From: Bifidobacterium myosotis
Lineage (GTDB): Bacteria > Actinomycetota > Actinomycetes > Actinomycetales > Bifidobacteriaceae
Assembly: GCF_002259745.1 (NCBI RefSeq)
Contig: NZ_MWWW01000004.1
Location: 1-64,000 of the forward strand
DNA length: 64,000 nt
Direction of reading: 5' to 3'
Shown in pieces: positions 42,894-51,535 of this stretch. Numbering within the stretch: position 1 is the stretch's first letter; each line of letters opens with the position of its first letter. Both the position numbers and the translations under genes were made by a program. The notes under the pieces were generated by a model. That model saw only the letters and a list, made by a program, of their open reading frames with translations. It did not search any database and was not told the origin of the DNA.

Positions 42894-44168
42894 TTACTTC
42901 ACCTTTTTGATCAGCATGATGAATACGCAACCGGCCACAGCCAGCGCGATGGCGGCCGGGAACACCAATGCATAGGACTTGGTGGCCACGACGATGGAGG
43001 ACGTGACAATCGGTCCAACCATCTGGCCGAGCGTGGTGGCGATGTTGAGGATGCCAAGGTCCTTGCCGGCCTCCTCCTCGTTGGGCAGCACATCCACGTT
43101 GAGCGCCTGATCCACGGAGCCGTACATTCCGTAGCCGAAGCCGCCAATGGCGGAGAAAAGAATCATGCCCATCGGGCTGTGCATAATCCACGGCAGGGCG
43201 TAGCCGACAGCGAGCAGAAGACTGGCGACCACGACCGGCACCTTGCGACGACCGATCTTGTCGGAGATGGGGCCGGCGGACAGGGCGGAAATCAGGGAGA
43301 CGACCATGAGCACCAGCGACATGATGGACAAGGTGGAACCCGCGGACTTGTCGTCAAGTCCGATGTAATCCTTGAGGATGTACAACTGGTAGTTGAGAAT
43401 CATGTAGTAGCTGAAGAGCAGGAACGAACGGCCCACAAAGGCAAGCCAGAAGTCGCGGGCGCCCTTGACCGGAGGCTTGAAGCTGACGAGGATGCTCTTG
43501 AAATCGGCCTTCTGCTTGGGCATGTCCTTGCTGGAGGCCTCGCGAGGCCAGAACACGACGGTCAGAATGCCGGAAAGGGCCATGACAATGCCGGAAATGA
43601 TGAAACCGGGCATCATCATCGTGATGAACTGGGCGCCGACGATCTGCCCCAGCGCGGAGCCGAACAGAGTGCCGGCAGAGATGAAGGCGGACATCGTGCC
43701 ACGCATGTCTTCGGGCACACGGTCGGACAGGGACGCGACGACCGGTGCGATCATCATGTTGAGGCCCACCATAGCCAGACAGTAGCTGACACCGATGCTC
43801 ACGCCGTCAGGCAGGAAGCCGATGAGGAAAAGCGTGACGCCGGCGAGCAGGCCACCCGACGCAATCCACGGAGTGCGTCGGCCGAGAACGGAGCGGGTGC
43901 GGTCGGACATATTGCCGACAACAAGGTTGGAGATCAGGGACGCAAGCGCGGTGGCGGAGTTGAGCACGCCGAAAATCGCATCCTTGGATTCAGGGGCGAT
44001 GATGGATAGGCGCTGCGGCAATAGCACAGCCGCAACAATCTGGAGCGCGAGCATCCAGCAGAATGAAAAAATAAAGAACGCCGCGCAGAAGCGTGTCTTG
44101 TCAATCTTCGAAAGCACGGTGGAGGCGGGCTTGGCTTGAACCGCCGCCGAGCTGTTGTCCTGTGACAT
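42894..44168 (-). CDS. MFS sugar transporter
   Basis: 424 residues with 12 membrane segments. Loop 2-3 is VGNMSDRTRSVLGRRTPWIA, and the second-half signature is AGPISDKIGRRKVPVVVASL. The end VAGCVFIMLIKKVK is characteristic. It is a clear paralogue of the MFS at 47960-49288, and both sit upstream of a glycosidase. It likely imports the arabinoside that GH51 then hydrolyses. AAGGAGATTCCC precedes the ATG. It is divergent from the TetR at 44405. Confidence 0.9.
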   Translation of the reverse strand: MSQDNSSAAVQAKPASTVLSKIDKTRFCAAFFIFSFCWMLALQIVAAVLLPQRLSIIAPESKDAIFGVLNSATALASLISNLVVGNMSDRTRSVLGRRTPWIASGGLLAGVTLFLIGFLPDGVSIGVSYCLAMVGLNMMIAPVVASLSDRVPEDMRGTMSAFISAGTLFGSALGQIVGAQFITMMMPGFIISGIVMALSGILTVVFWPREASSKDMPKQKADFKSILVSFKPPVKGARDFWLAFVGRSFLLFSYYMILNYQLYILKDYIGLDDKSAGSTLSIMSLVLMVVSLISALSAGPISDKIGRRKVPVVVASLLLAVGYALPWIMHSPMGMILFSAIGGFGYGMYGSVDQALNVDVLPNEEEAGKDLGILNIATTLGQMVGPIVTSSIVVATKSYALVFPAAIALAVAGCVFIMLIKKVK

Positions 44169-44272
44169 GGGAATCTCCTTATTCCTTGCACTTCTTTATA
44201 GCCTCTTCCCACCCATCAGCGGGCGCGATTCGGCTTGTGTTCGGGTAAGCAAGCGCCGCTTGCCCGACATCC

Positions 44273-44303
44273 ACTATCTTATATCTTAAAAATATAAGAT
44301 AGT
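44273..44303. promoter_or_regulatory. TetR operator between the MFS and tetR genes
   Basis: ACTATCTTATAT (44273-44284) and ATATAAGATAGT (44292-44303) form a perfect 12-bp inverted repeat around CTTAAAA. It sits midway in the divergent promoter region. Its outer half sites recur in front of the GH30 gene. Confidence 0.7.
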
Positions 44304-44404
44304 GTTCGGCGTGTCGAATAAAAGCCTTACGTTTCCAGCCATCTCATGTGCTCTTCCGATCCGACGGGCTCACGGACAATCGCCGGTGATACCCTCGTGA
44401 GGAC

Positions 44405-45052
44405 GTGAATGAGGAGGGACCCGTGATTTCGATCAGCAATCCGCTTCGTCGCAGGACAAGGCTCACCCCGGAACAGCGACGTGAGCAAATCGCGCAAGCG
44501 GCCGTGACGATCATCGCGCAGTACGGCTCATACGGCTTCTCCATGCAGAGACTGGCCGACGCGGTGCACATGACCGTGCCCGGTCTGAACCACTATGTCT
44601 CCAGCCGCGAAGAGGTACTCGCCCTGGTCATCGAGACATACTACGACACGGACACCGGCACCTACACCCCCCTGCCCGATACCAACGACGGCCATAACGT
44701 AAGCATGCCCGCCTATCTGCGCAAACTAGTGAAATCCAATGCCAGCCGCCCGGAAATGGTGGCGCTGTTCATGCAACTGGCCATCGAATCGGCCAATCCG
44801 CATCATCCAGCACATGAATTCTATAGGGACCGTCACGCCACGATTCTCAAGGATATGATGGCCATTGACTGGAATCTGCCACCCTATTACCGCAACCCCG
44901 AACATCTGCATGACCTCATCGTCACCGCATTCTTCGCCATGGACGGCGTACAGGTACAGGCTATGACCAATCCGGGTGAAGATATGGTCCAGCTCTGGGC
45001 GCGCGCCGAACGCACGCTCTTCCCCTCCCCCACTTGGGACGGGTATCGCTAA
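44405..45052 (+). CDS. TetR-family regulator (paralogue group, copy 4)
   Basis: 215 residues. The HTH is in REQIAQAAVTIIAQYGSYGF, SMQRLADAVHMTVPGLNHYV. The ligand domain has MVALFMQLAIESANPHHPAH and the protein ends FPSPTWDGYR. A GTG at 44423 with GAGGAGGGA before it is an alternative start, which would remove six residues. It is divergent from the MFS-GH51 operon and likely its repressor, with the GH30 gene as a possible second target by shared operator half sites. Confidence 0.88.
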   Translation: MNEEGPVISISNPLRRRTRLTPEQRREQIAQAAVTIIAQYGSYGFSMQRLADAVHMTVPGLNHYVSSREEVLALVIETYYDTDTGTYTPLPDTNDGHNVSMPAYLRKLVKSNASRPEMVALFMQLAIESANPHHPAHEFYRDRHATILKDMMAIDWNLPPYYRNPEHLHDLIVTAFFAMDGVQVQAMTNPGEDMVQLWARAERTLFPSPTWDGYR

Positions 45053-45084
45053 TGTGCGGCTCGCACACTATATGCTCGCCCACC

Positions 45085-45178
45085 ATGTAGTAAATGGCCC
45101 ACGGTGTAGGGAGCGGTTTTTGTGTTTTGGCGGAATTCCGCCGTTTTGCATCCCTACAGCGTGGGCCGTTTACTACAT
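45085..45178. terminator. Long hairpin with nested palindrome between tetR and GH42 genes
   Basis: Arms 45085-45112 and 45151-45178 pair over 28 bp with two mismatches. The loop contains a second palindrome, GGCGGAATTCCGCC (45129-45142), flanked by T-rich stretches on both sides. The phrase CCCTACA(G/C)(C/G)GTGGG then recurs downstream at about 45190 and 45211. It separates two convergent genes and can terminate both. No other gene lies in 45053-45292. Confidence 0.65.
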
Positions 45179-45292
45179 CATGGGGATTTCCCTACACGGT
45201 GGGGCAATCCCTACAGCGTGGGCTATGCCGTGGAGCTGCACCGTGGGACGACGCCGCGGGGGCCACGCCGCATGGCCGCGTACCACGCGCGC

Positions 45293-47620
45293 TCAGCCGA
45301 CGATGACGATGAGGTTCCAGCGCGGGATGGTGAGCTCGTCGCCCACCGCGACGGGCAGACCGGGGCGGACGGCCAGCGAGGCGGAGGCGGCCTCGTCGAT
45401 CAGCCCGTCATGGCCAATGACCTGCGGGGCGACGACCACCGAACCGGCGACCGGGCTGTCGAAGGTGACCGACTCGGCGGAGTAGTTCAGCAGGTAGGTG
45501 ACCGTCTCCCCCGCCGAGTTCACGCCCTGACGGACCACAACTTTGCCGGCGAGCGCCGATCCAGCACCCTCGACCCCAGCATGCTCGACGGCCTCGCGCA
45601 TCACGGCACGCATCGTATCGGCGTCGAGCAGCGTGCCGATCCATTCGGCACTGCCCTTGCCGAATGCGTGGCGGGTCACGGCCGCATAGGATTCCCATGC
45701 GTAATGGCCGTAGCGGGCCAGCACTTCAGTGACGGAATCAGATGTAACCGCAAGGCCGGCACCGGAATCGGTCACGGCCGCCGCACCAACGCCGGACGAC
45801 CCCACCGCACCAGAATCGTCCGAAATCCCGGCCGTTTCGGCGTCGCCAGCGCCAGCGCCCACGCCCACGCCACCGGCATCGCCCGCGACACTGCCCGCAG
45901 CACCGCCAGCCACATCAGCGCCAGCACCCGGCACTCCGACCTTGAGCAGCTCGATCAGCGCCTCGGCCTGCGCGTCCGGCGTGCCAGCGAGCGCGGCATC
46001 GTCCGCAAACGCCACACCCACGCGGCCCTTCGGGCGGGTGAACTGGTTGTAGGTCATGCCGAACACGTCGGTCAGGCCGTGCGGCGCGCGGTCATGCCAG
46101 ACGGTCACCTCGTCATCGGTGACGAACGAGCGCATCGTGGAGACCAGATGGCCACCACCGGCCACGAAGCCGCGCAGGCGTGCGATGGTCTCCTCCGGCG
46201 CGCAGTACAGCGCCGGCGTCACGATCATCGCGTACTGCGCAAGCCGTTCGCCGGGCGCATCCACGGGCAGGAAGTCGCATTCCACGTTGAGCTCGAACAG
46301 CGCGTCGTACACGCGGCGCACGATGTCGTTGTAGTTCACGCCGACGCCATCCGGGAAACCGGTCTCCACGCGCGACCAGTCAAGCGCGGACAGCGCCTCG
46401 TTGGACACCATGATGGCCACCTTGTTGCGCTTCCTGAGGTGCACGAGACGCTCGCCGACCTCCGGTCGGGCCACCTCGCGGCCGAACACGCCGGCCTCCT
46501 CGTAGGTGGGGTTCGGCTCCATGTCGTGCGAGAGCAGGCCCTTCCAGTAGGTCTCGAACGAGTTGTGGATGGAATGCCAGTGCCAGTATTCGACCATATC
46601 CGCACCGGAAGCCAGATGCGAGTAGGCCTGCAGGCGCAGCTGACCGGGGAACGGCACCCATCCGTGCTGGCCCTGCGCCTCGGTCTCGAGCACCAGATAG
46701 TTGGCGCCGTTCTTGGTGGAGCGGGTCATGTCGCCGCCGAACGCGATCTCCTTGCCGGTCAGGTCGTCCTCGGTGGGATGGTAGATGTCCACGCCGGTGA
46801 TGTCCACGGCGGCCGACGCCTTGAAGTGGTCGACGGCCGGCTGGATGCCGTACGAGTACCCGCGCCATTCGAAATCGAAGTTCTGGGTGACGAACTGGTC
46901 CTCGCGGGCGTATTCGCGCACGATACCCGTCTGCCAGGCCAGGAATTCGGCGACCTGCGCACGGCGGAACCGGTCGAACTCGCCACGCAGCGACTGGTTG
47001 ATGGAGTTGGTGACGTCCGGGAAGTCCTCCCATGCGTCCACGCGGTTGGACCAGTAGTCGAGACCGAAGTGGGCGTTGAGCTGGTCCAGATCATCGTGGA
47101 ACTTCTCGCGCAGGTATTTGACGAACAGCGCCTGCATGTCCGGGCTCACGGAATCGTAGTACTTGGTCTCGTTGTCCACCTGATAGCCGATGACGGCCGG
47201 ATGGCTGGCCACATGCTCGATGAGCCGGCGGATCACGCGCTCGCCGTAGAAACGGTAGGCGGGGTTGACGATGTCCATGATCTGGCGCGGGCCGTACTTG
47301 CCCGGGCCGTTCGACGTCACGGCGAGCACGTCCGGATGCAGGCGCACGAGCCAGGCGGGCACGGCGTAGGTGGGAGTGCCCACAATCACCGCGATGCCGT
47401 GACGGGCGGCGGCGTCCAGCGCGTGGTCCACATGGGTGAAGTCGAAGACGCCGGGCTGCGGCTCGCATGTGCTCCAGGTCGATTCGGCGATGCGGATCAC
47501 GTTGATGCCGGCCGCATCCATCATCCGCATATCGGTTTCGATGCGGTCGGCGCCTGCAGGCATGTATTCGTCATAATAGGCCGCGCCGAACAGGATGCGG
47601 TCCACGCTGGTCTTGGTCAT
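45293..47620 (-). CDS. GH42 beta-galactosidase
   Basis: 775 residues starting MTKTSVDRILFGAAYYDEYM. The GH42 barrel contains IRIAESTWSTCEPQPGVFDF, the acid/base Glu in VIGYQVDNETKYY and the nucleophile Glu in YLVLETEAQGQHGW. The trimerisation domain and a C-terminal beta domain follow. ATG 47620 has AAAGGAG upstream. Residues about 560-629 are an unusual Gly/Ala/Ser/Val-rich insert. It releases galactose from galacto-oligosaccharides or plant galactans taken up by the MFS upstream. The gap to that gene is 339 bp. Confidence 0.94.
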   Translation of the reverse strand: MTKTSVDRILFGAAYYDEYMPAGADRIETDMRMMDAAGINVIRIAESTWSTCEPQPGVFDFTHVDHALDAAARHGIAVIVGTPTYAVPAWLVRLHPDVLAVTSNGPGKYGPRQIMDIVNPAYRFYGERVIRRLIEHVASHPAVIGYQVDNETKYYDSVSPDMQALFVKYLREKFHDDLDQLNAHFGLDYWSNRVDAWEDFPDVTNSINQSLRGEFDRFRRAQVAEFLAWQTGIVREYAREDQFVTQNFDFEWRGYSYGIQPAVDHFKASAAVDITGVDIYHPTEDDLTGKEIAFGGDMTRSTKNGANYLVLETEAQGQHGWVPFPGQLRLQAYSHLASGADMVEYWHWHSIHNSFETYWKGLLSHDMEPNPTYEEAGVFGREVARPEVGERLVHLRKRNKVAIMVSNEALSALDWSRVETGFPDGVGVNYNDIVRRVYDALFELNVECDFLPVDAPGERLAQYAMIVTPALYCAPEETIARLRGFVAGGGHLVSTMRSFVTDDEVTVWHDRAPHGLTDVFGMTYNQFTRPKGRVGVAFADDAALAGTPDAQAEALIELLKVGVPGAGADVAGGAAGSVAGDAGGVGVGAGAGDAETAGISDDSGAVGSSGVGAAAVTDSGAGLAVTSDSVTEVLARYGHYAWESYAAVTRHAFGKGSAEWIGTLLDADTMRAVMREAVEHAGVEGAGSALAGKVVVRQGVNSAGETVTYLLNYSAESVTFDSPVAGSVVVAPQVIGHDGLIDEAASASLAVRPGLPVAVGDELTIPRWNLIVIVG

Positions 47621-47959
47621 CAAAGGCTCCTTTGCGCTATGGGCTGGTTGGGGGAGGCTGGTTGGGGGCTGGTTGGATACGCCTATCGTAGGTCGAATGT
47701 CGGGGGCGTTGTCAGGCCGTCGATAAGTCACGCGACGGCCTGAAGCGAATGCTTTGGAAACGATGATGCCGGACTGGCCTGAATCGGACCGGCCCGGCAC
47801 ATCGTAACTGATAGGGGGAGGAAGAGGAAGGTGTCGCGCGGGCCGCGAAGAAGAGGAAGACGGCCCGCACGACTGTGGCGTACGACTGTACGGCTATGGC
47901 TGGCGGACGACTGCTGGCAGCCGCCCGGCCGGCGCGTAATCGGCGTGCGTAGGAATCGC
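47621..47959. other. Gap between MFS and GH42 genes
   Basis: No gene was found. An imperfect inverted repeat around 47761-47804 (CGATGATGCCGG and CCCGGCACATCG) may end the MFS transcript, in which case GH42 would use its own promoter. Confidence 0.35.
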
Positions 47960-49288
47960 TTACTTGACGCCCTTGATCATCATGATGAACACGCAGCCGA
48001 GCAGCGCGAACACGATGGAGATCGGGAACGCGGCGGCGTAGCCGAGGGTCACGGTGATCACGGACATGAGCACCGGGCCGAGCATCTGGCCGAGCGTGGT
48101 GGCGAGGTTGAGCACGCCAAGGTCCTTGCCGGCCTCCTCCTTGTTCGGCAGCACGTCCACGTTGAGGGCCTGGTCCACGGAGGAGTAGACACCGTAGCCG
48201 AGGCCGGCGATGCCGGCGTACAGGAACATGCCCATGGTGGTCGGCATGAGCCACGGCATGGCCATACCGATAGCGAACAGCACGGAGGCGGCGATGACGG
48301 GCAGCTTGCGGCGGCCGATAACGTCGGAAATCGGGCCGGCGACCACGGAACCACCCAGCGAGACGACCATGGTGATCACGGACATGGTGGCCATGGCGGC
48401 GCCGGCGGCCGTATCGTCGAGGCCGATGTACTTCTGGAAGATGAGCAGCTGGTAGACGGTGATCATCTGGTAGCTCAGCAGCATGCACAGACGGCCGGCG
48501 AATGCCTTGTAGAAGTCGTGGGCGGTGGAGAACTTCGGCGGGATGAAGCTGCGGAGCACATCGGTGGCCTTGCCTTCGTCCTTGGGCAGGAAGTCGGCGG
48601 AGGATTCCTTCGGCACGATGAGCACGGCGACGATGCCGCCGAGGAACATGAGCACGCCGGCGAGGATGAAGCCCGGGAACGGCTTCAGGATGAAGGCGGA
48701 GCCGATGAGGGTGCCGATCGGGGCGCCGCAGGTCTGGCCGGCGCCGAAGAAGGCGGACATCGTGCCGCGCACGTTCATCGGGATGCGGTCGGAGATCATG
48801 GCCACCAGCGGCGCGATCATGGCGTTGAGGCCGAACATGCACAGGCAGTAGATGATGGTGATGGCCACGGCGTTCGACACCATGCCGGTGAGGAACAGGG
48901 TGACGCCGCCGAGGACCGCGCCCAGCACGATGAACGGCGTGCGACGTCCCCACTTGGAGCGGGAGCGATCGGACAGGGTGCCGAACAGCAGGTTGGAGAC
49001 CAGCGAGGCCACGGCGGTGCAGGCGTTGATCACGCCGGTCAGGCCCTCCACGTCCGGGCCGAAGATGTTCTGCAGGTGCTTGGTGAGCAGCACGGCCGAC
49101 ACGATGGCCAGGCCGCTCATCCACAGCAGACCGAAGACCAGGAAGCCAGCGCCGAAGCGGAACAGCGTGGCCTTGTCCATCTGCCTGCCGGTCTCGGGGG
49201 ACAGCGACGGGTCCTTGCCGGCCGCGGCGATGTTCGCATTGTATGCCGCAAAACGCTCTTCGGCGGAGGCGGTCATTGCATCACTCAT
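47960..49288 (-). CDS. MFS sugar transporter
   Basis: 442 residues with 12 membrane segments. It contains LLFGTLSDRSRSKWGRRTPF and AGPISDVIGRRKLPVIAASV, and ends LLGCVFIMMIKGVK, closely parallel to the MFS at 42894-44168. The pairing with the GH42 gene suggests import of a beta-galactoside. Several palindromes upstream of the start suggest TetR regulation; one shares a 10-mer with the inverted repeat in front of the TetR at 49583. Confidence 0.9.
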   Translation of the reverse strand: MSDAMTASAEERFAAYNANIAAAGKDPSLSPETGRQMDKATLFRFGAGFLVFGLLWMSGLAIVSAVLLTKHLQNIFGPDVEGLTGVINACTAVASLVSNLLFGTLSDRSRSKWGRRTPFIVLGAVLGGVTLFLTGMVSNAVAITIIYCLCMFGLNAMIAPLVAMISDRIPMNVRGTMSAFFGAGQTCGAPIGTLIGSAFILKPFPGFILAGVLMFLGGIVAVLIVPKESSADFLPKDEGKATDVLRSFIPPKFSTAHDFYKAFAGRLCMLLSYQMITVYQLLIFQKYIGLDDTAAGAAMATMSVITMVVSLGGSVVAGPISDVIGRRKLPVIAASVLFAIGMAMPWLMPTTMGMFLYAGIAGLGYGVYSSVDQALNVDVLPNKEEAGKDLGVLNLATTLGQMLGPVLMSVITVTLGYAAAFPISIVFALLGCVFIMMIKGVK

Positions 49289-49328
49289 CTTTGAACCTTA
49301 CCTTATTAATTTGTCTTCCCTGACATAC

Positions 49329-49403
49329 CTAACGTCCGTTAGATAGCTTTGACAATACCCCCGCCCACACCTCTCTGTCAAATCATTATCTAACGGTTAT
49401 TCG
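49329..49403. promoter_or_regulatory. Operators upstream of the MFS-GH42 unit
   Basis: CTAACGTCCGTTAG (49329-49342) has 6-bp arms. TAACGGTTATTCGTTA follows at about 49391-49406 and contains CGGTTATTCG (49394-49403). The same 10-mer occurs on the minus strand inside the inverted repeat at the TetR start (50230-50239). Confidence 0.55.
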
Positions 49404-49582
49404 TTATAGAAACCAGCGAAAAATCAACGTTTCTTCGCTCACATACGGCACATCGGCGTGTCGCAATCACGATATCTACGATTTGTTAGACCGGAGTTAG
49501 CCGCAGTTCCCCGAATCAGTCTCGGCCAAGGCCCGAGGCCGGCCTCGAATCGACTACGACCCAAATCCGGCCCACACTCGGA

Positions 49583-50215
49583 TCACCGATAGTTGTCCCA
49601 CATCGGCGAGGGGAAGAGCAGCTCCTCGAACGCCAGCCATTCGTCATACAGGTCCACCGGCGGATTGCGCATCCAGCGCAGCTGCACGCCGTCCATGGCC
49701 TCGATGCACCGGCGCACCAGCGGTTTCATGGAATCCTCCCACGAACCCATCTGAGGCGGAATGCACCATGGATAGCGGGAGTAATGGTCCCAGACCTCCT
49801 GCGGGCGGCCGTCGAAATACTCGTGCAACGGATGGTCGGGGCCCAGCGCCTCAGCCTCCAGCGCGATGTACAGCGCCACCAGCTCGCGCCGTTGCGCGTT
49901 GTAGCGCACCAGATAACGCAGATAGGCGGGGAACAGCAGCCGGTCGGGGTCGCTGCCGGGCAGACCGGACGCCATGAAATCGTCCGGCGTACCGAATACG
50001 TCATAGTTATCGGTGATGAGCATCGACAGCAGGCCTTCCTTGTTGCCGATGTAATGGAGCAGTCCGGGCTGGCTCATACCCACGGCGTCGGCCACATCCT
50101 TCAGGGACGTGCCGTAGTAGCCCTTCTCCCCTACCAGACGCACTGCGGCCTGCGCGATCTCCGCGCGCCGCTCCTCCGGACTCTTACGCACTCGTCTCTG
50201 CTTCGTTGCTACCAT
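49583..50215 (-). CDS. TetR-family regulator (paralogue group, copy 5)
   Basis: 210 residues starting MVATKQRRVRKSPEERRAEI. The HTH is in AQAAVRLVGEKGYYGTSLKD, VADAVGMSQPGLLHYIGNKE. The ligand domain has LVALYIALEAEALGPDHPLH and the protein ends FPSPMWDNYR. A 19-bp inverted repeat runs into the start codon, so binding of the protein would block its own expression. No ribosome site is visible. The shared 10-mer points to the MFS-GH42 unit as its target. Confidence 0.9.
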   Translation of the reverse strand: MVATKQRRVRKSPEERRAEIAQAAVRLVGEKGYYGTSLKDVADAVGMSQPGLLHYIGNKEGLLSMLITDNYDVFGTPDDFMASGLPGSDPDRLLFPAYLRYLVRYNAQRRELVALYIALEAEALGPDHPLHEYFDGRPQEVWDHYSRYPWCIPPQMGSWEDSMKPLVRRCIEAMDGVQLRWMRNPPVDLYDEWLAFEELLFPSPMWDNYR

Positions 50216-50259
50216 GAAAGCCAGTATATCGAATAACCGCTCGATATACTGGCTTTCAT
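50214..50259 (-). promoter_or_regulatory. 19-bp inverted repeat overlapping the tetR start codon
   Basis: Arms 50214-50232 and 50241-50259 pair perfectly over 19 bp around ATAACCGC, and the tetR ATG is 50215-50213. The position suggests an autoregulatory operator, or a stem that hides the start codon in mRNA. Confidence 0.65.
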
Positions 50260-50384
50260 ACAGGGTGTTGGATAGGGCGAACAGCTACGCCCGGCAGAAC
50301 CTCGCTCGGACGGCCCATCCCACGCCCCTGTTCCCCGACCGCGTCGCAGCGGACGGGGAAGTCCATGCACCGGGTGCCGACCGG

Positions 50385-51422
50385 CTACAGCCGCACGAGG
50401 CCACCGCCGTCCGCGGCCTGCTTGACGGCGGCAAGCACCTCGAGGGTCTTGATGGCGTCCTCCGGCGTGACCAGCGGCGCCTCCTCACCACGGATCATCC
50501 GCTCGAAATGCCTGAGCTGCAGGCGGTGCGGCAGTCCTTCGCGCACGCCCTGCACCTCGCAGGTGAACGGCTTGGTCCAGTCGCTCACGCCTCCCGCGTG
50601 GGAGAACAAGTGCAGCCGCGGCAACGACAGCGACGCCTTGGTGCCCATGATGTAGTAGGCGTCCGTATCGTACGGGGCGAAGAACGGGTTCTCGCGTGCG
50701 GTGGATTCCCAGTTCCACGGGCTTGCCGCGGAATCGGAGAGGGTGATGGTGCCGAGCGTTCCGGACTCGAACCGCACGGTGGCCACGGCGGAGTCCTCCA
50801 CCTCGAAGCCACGCGCGGCATTGGCGGACATGCCTTGGATCTCCACCGGTTCGCCGATGAGGTAGCGCATGAGATCCACGTCATGCACCATGTTCACCAG
50901 AATCGGGCCGGCGCCTTTGGCCCGGCGCCACGGGATGTCGTAATAGGTGTCCGGCTTGTACAGGTTGTACAGCACGGCGACGGTGACGATTCGTCCCAAC
51001 GCGCCCGATTCGATGATCTCCTTGGCACGGCGCACCTTGGGGTTGTGCCGGCGGTGCTGGCCCACCAACACGGGCACGCCGGAGGCGCGGGCCTCGTCGG
51101 CGAAGGCGCGGGCGTCATCCAGATCGTCGCTGATCGGCTTCTCCACAAGCGTCGGGATGCCGTGCGCCACCGTGTCGCGGGCCATCGGCACATGCAGGTT
51201 GTTCGGGGATGCGATCACCACGCCGTCGAGCGCGGTGCAGTCGAGCATCTCTCGGTAATCGGCGAACCACGGCACGCCGGCGTCCTTGGCCGTCTGCTCG
51301 GCGGCGGGCATCGGATCGGCGATGGCCACGAGCCGGGCGTCCGGATCGTCCTGGATGTAACGGATATGGTCGCGGCCCATGGCGCCTGCGCCGATGACGG
51401 CCAGTCGAAGTTGGTCGGTCAT
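50385..51422 (-). CDS. Gfo/Idh/MocA-family oxidoreductase
   Basis: 345 residues. The Rossmann motif VIGAGAMGRDH at residue 9 binds NAD(P). The family's VEKPIS block (catalytic Lys) and the C-terminal domain block GAGPILVNMVHDVDLMRYLI (with the H-D pair) are present. These enzymes oxidise or reduce sugars, inositols or amino-sugar derivatives. GGAGACTCCAATC precedes ATG 51422. It follows an MFS and an SDR gene on the same strand, suggesting a catabolic route for a polyol or sugar acid. Confidence 0.9.
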   Translation of the reverse strand: MTDQLRLAVIGAGAMGRDHIRYIQDDPDARLVAIADPMPAAEQTAKDAGVPWFADYREMLDCTALDGVVIASPNNLHVPMARDTVAHGIPTLVEKPISDDLDDARAFADEARASGVPVLVGQHRRHNPKVRRAKEIIESGALGRIVTVAVLYNLYKPDTYYDIPWRRAKGAGPILVNMVHDVDLMRYLIGEPVEIQGMSANAARGFEVEDSAVATVRFESGTLGTITLSDSAASPWNWESTARENPFFAPYDTDAYYIMGTKASLSLPRLHLFSHAGGVSDWTKPFTCEVQGVREGLPHRLQLRHFERMIRGEEAPLVTPEDAIKTLEVLAAVKQAADGGGLVRL

Positions 51423-51535
51423 GATTGGAGTCTCCTTGATCGTTCTTGGATGTGTGATTGATGGGTGATTTGACGCGTGATTATGCGTGATTGACGTGTT
51501 CCGATGATCTCCCCACGGCGCGGGAGCGCACCCGT

